Assembly: GCA_027051995.1 (NCBI GenBank)
Contig: JALUFY010000352.1
Span: 1-8,686, forward strand
DNA: 8,686 nucleotides
Direction: 5' to 3'
Source: Hyphomicrobiales bacterium
Lineage (GTDB): Bacteria; Pseudomonadota; Alphaproteobacteria; Rhizobiales; Aestuariivirgaceae
The notes under the pieces are model-generated. The model had not been told where the DNA came from. It saw nothing but the letters and a program-made list of their open reading frames with translations, and searched no databases. Shown here piece by piece: positions 7,716 to 8,686 of the stretch. Positions within the stretch are counted from its first letter, which is position 1. Each line of letters opens with the position of its first letter. Position numbers and translations under genes: made by a program.

Positions 7716-8686
7716 TCAGGCCTCCTTCACGGCGGCGACAACCTTTTGCGCGGCGTCGTCGAGATCGTCGGCGGGGATGATGTTCAGCCCCGATTGCTGG
7801 ATGATGTCCTTGCCCTGCTCCACGTTGGTGCCCTCCAGGCGCACGACCAGCGGCACCTTCAGGCCGGTTTCGCGCACCGCCGTGACCACGCCCTCGGCGA
7901 TGATGTCGCAGCGCATGATGCCGCCGAAGATGTTGACCAGAATGCCGCGCACCCTGGGATCGGAGGTGATGATCTTGAAGGCGGCGGTGACCTTCTCCGT
8001 CGTGGCGCCGCCGCCGACGTCGAGGAAGTTGGCCGGCTCGGCCCCGTAGAGCTTGATGATGTCCATGGTGGCCATGGCCAGCCCCGCGCCGTTGACCATG
8101 CAGCCGATGTCGCCATCCAGGGAAATGTAGCTGAGGCCGAACTTGGCCGCCTCGCGCTCCCTGGGGTCTTCCTCTTCCGGGTCGCGCAGCTCCTGAATGT
8201 CCGGGTGGCGGTAGAGCGCGTTGTCCTCGAAGTTCATCTTGGCGTCGAGGCAGACGAGGTTTTCATCCTCCGTCACCACAAGCGGATTGATCTCCAGAAG
8301 GCTCATGTCCTTTTCGCTGAAGGCGCGATACAGATCGCCGGTGAGCTTGACGCACTGCTTGAACAGGCCGTTCCTCAGCCCCAGCGCGGCGGCCACGGCG
8401 CGGCCCGCGAAGGGGCTGTATCCGGCCGCCGGATCGATGGTGATGGTGAAGATTTTCTCCGGCGTTTCCTTCGCCACCTGCTCGATGTCCATGCCGCCCT
8501 CGGTGGAGGCGATGAAGGCGACGCGGGAGGTGGCGCGATCCACCAGACAGGAGAGATAGAGCTCGCGGGTGATGCTGGAGCCTTCCTCGACATAGAGCCT
8601 GTGGACAACCTTGCCGGCCGGGCCGGTCTGCTTCGTCACCAGCGTCTTGCCGAGAATGTCCGATGCGGCGGAGCGCACCTCGTCGA
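7716..8686 (-). CDS. sucC: Succinyl-CoA synthetase beta subunit, C-terminal part (start beyond right edge)
   Basis: The last 322 residues are visible, against about 388 in the complete E. coli protein. Alignment from memory puts the first visible residue near E. coli position 67, so roughly 200 bases of the gene lie outside the window. A GTG at 8678 is an internal valine, not the start. The subunit binds the nucleotide in an ATP-grasp fold and supplies the C-terminal domain that contacts SucD. Seen, with the GTG valine counted as 1: LLEINPLV with the Mg-binding Glu129 and Asn131, and CLDAK with Asp145, matching E. coli Glu197, Asn199 and Asp213 at a constant offset of 68; then DPRE (171-174), [20 protein letters not shown] (187-206), the power-helix region [10 protein letters not shown] (217-226), and [11 protein letters not shown] (248-258). 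The N-terminal ATP-grasp lobe is not visible. It is the first visible gene of the operon; the operon promoter must lie to the right. Confidence 0.97.
   Translation of the reverse strand, partial: DEVRSAASDILGKTLVTKQTGPAGKVVHRLYVEEGSSITRELYLSCLVDRATSRVAFIASTEGGMDIEQVAKETPEKIFTITIDPAAGYSPFAGRAVAAALGLRNGLFKQCVKLTGDLYRAFSEKDMSLLEINPLVVTEDENLVCLDAKMNFEDNALYRHPDIQELRDPEEEDPREREAAKFGLSYISLDGDIGCMVNGAGLAMATMDIIKLYGAEPANFLDVGGGATTEKVTAAFKIITSDPRVRGILVNIFGGIMRCDIIAEGVVTAVRETGLKVPLVVRLEGTNVEQGKDIIQQSGLNIIPADDLDDAAQKVVAAVKEA
7721..7725 (-). promoter_or_regulatory. sucD ribosome binding site inside the end of sucC
   Basis: GGAGG on the minus strand overlaps the last codons of sucC and lies nine bases from the sucD ATG. 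Ribosomes finishing sucC cover this site and end four bases before the next start, an arrangement that favours reinitiation and balanced synthesis of the two subunits. Confidence 0.7.

Noticed and set aside
6812..7780. Open plus-strand frame of 322 codons opposite sucD
   Set aside because: Codon-register shadow of the fully conserved sucD gene; no domain is visible.
8676..8678. GTG that could be taken as the sucC start
   Set aside because: The frame is open beyond it to the window edge, and alignment with the known family places it near residue 69 of the full protein.

Overview
The window carries most of a tricarboxylic-acid-cycle operon on the minus strand. Transcribed from right to left it reads sucC (truncated by the right edge), sucD, sucA, sucB, lpdA. 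It encodes both subunits of succinyl-CoA synthetase and all three components (E1o, E2o, E3) of the 2-oxoglutarate dehydrogenase complex. The DNA is very GC-rich with G/C-ending codons. This gene order and the protein sequences point to an alphaproteobacterium, where suc genes commonly sit in one cluster, often behind mdh. The genus cannot be told from this window.

Layout from left to right. 1-132 (minus) is the N-terminal end of a gene that runs off the left edge; its 44 visible residues look like the start of an N-formylglutamate amidohydrolase family protein. 133-269 is a divergent intergenic region with a candidate minus-strand promoter and a short perfect inverted repeat. 270-932 (plus) is a short-chain dehydrogenase/reductase of the sniffer/C-factor type. 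It converges on lpdA with only 23 bases between the stop codons. 956-2362 lpdA, 2412-3707 sucB, 3742-6756 sucA, 6833-7711 sucD and 7716-8686 sucC follow, all on the minus strand. Gaps within the operon are 49, 34, 76 and 4 bases.

How the genes work together: SucA decarboxylates 2-oxoglutarate with thiamine diphosphate. SucB carries the succinyl group on a lipoyl lysine and passes it to CoA. LpdA reoxidises the lipoyl group and makes NADH. SucCD converts the resulting succinyl-CoA to succinate with formation of a nucleoside triphosphate. All key motifs are intact and no gene shows a frameshift or internal stop. The SDR and the left-edge gene are not obviously part of this pathway.

I found no mobile element, CRISPR array, RNA gene, riboswitch or clear intrinsic terminator, and no sign of a previously undescribed system. 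The points worth a second look are small: the left-edge gene and its possibly leaderless promoter, an AT-rich gap before lpdA, the sucD-sucA gap, and the complete absence of TTA, CTA and TCA codons in three genes.
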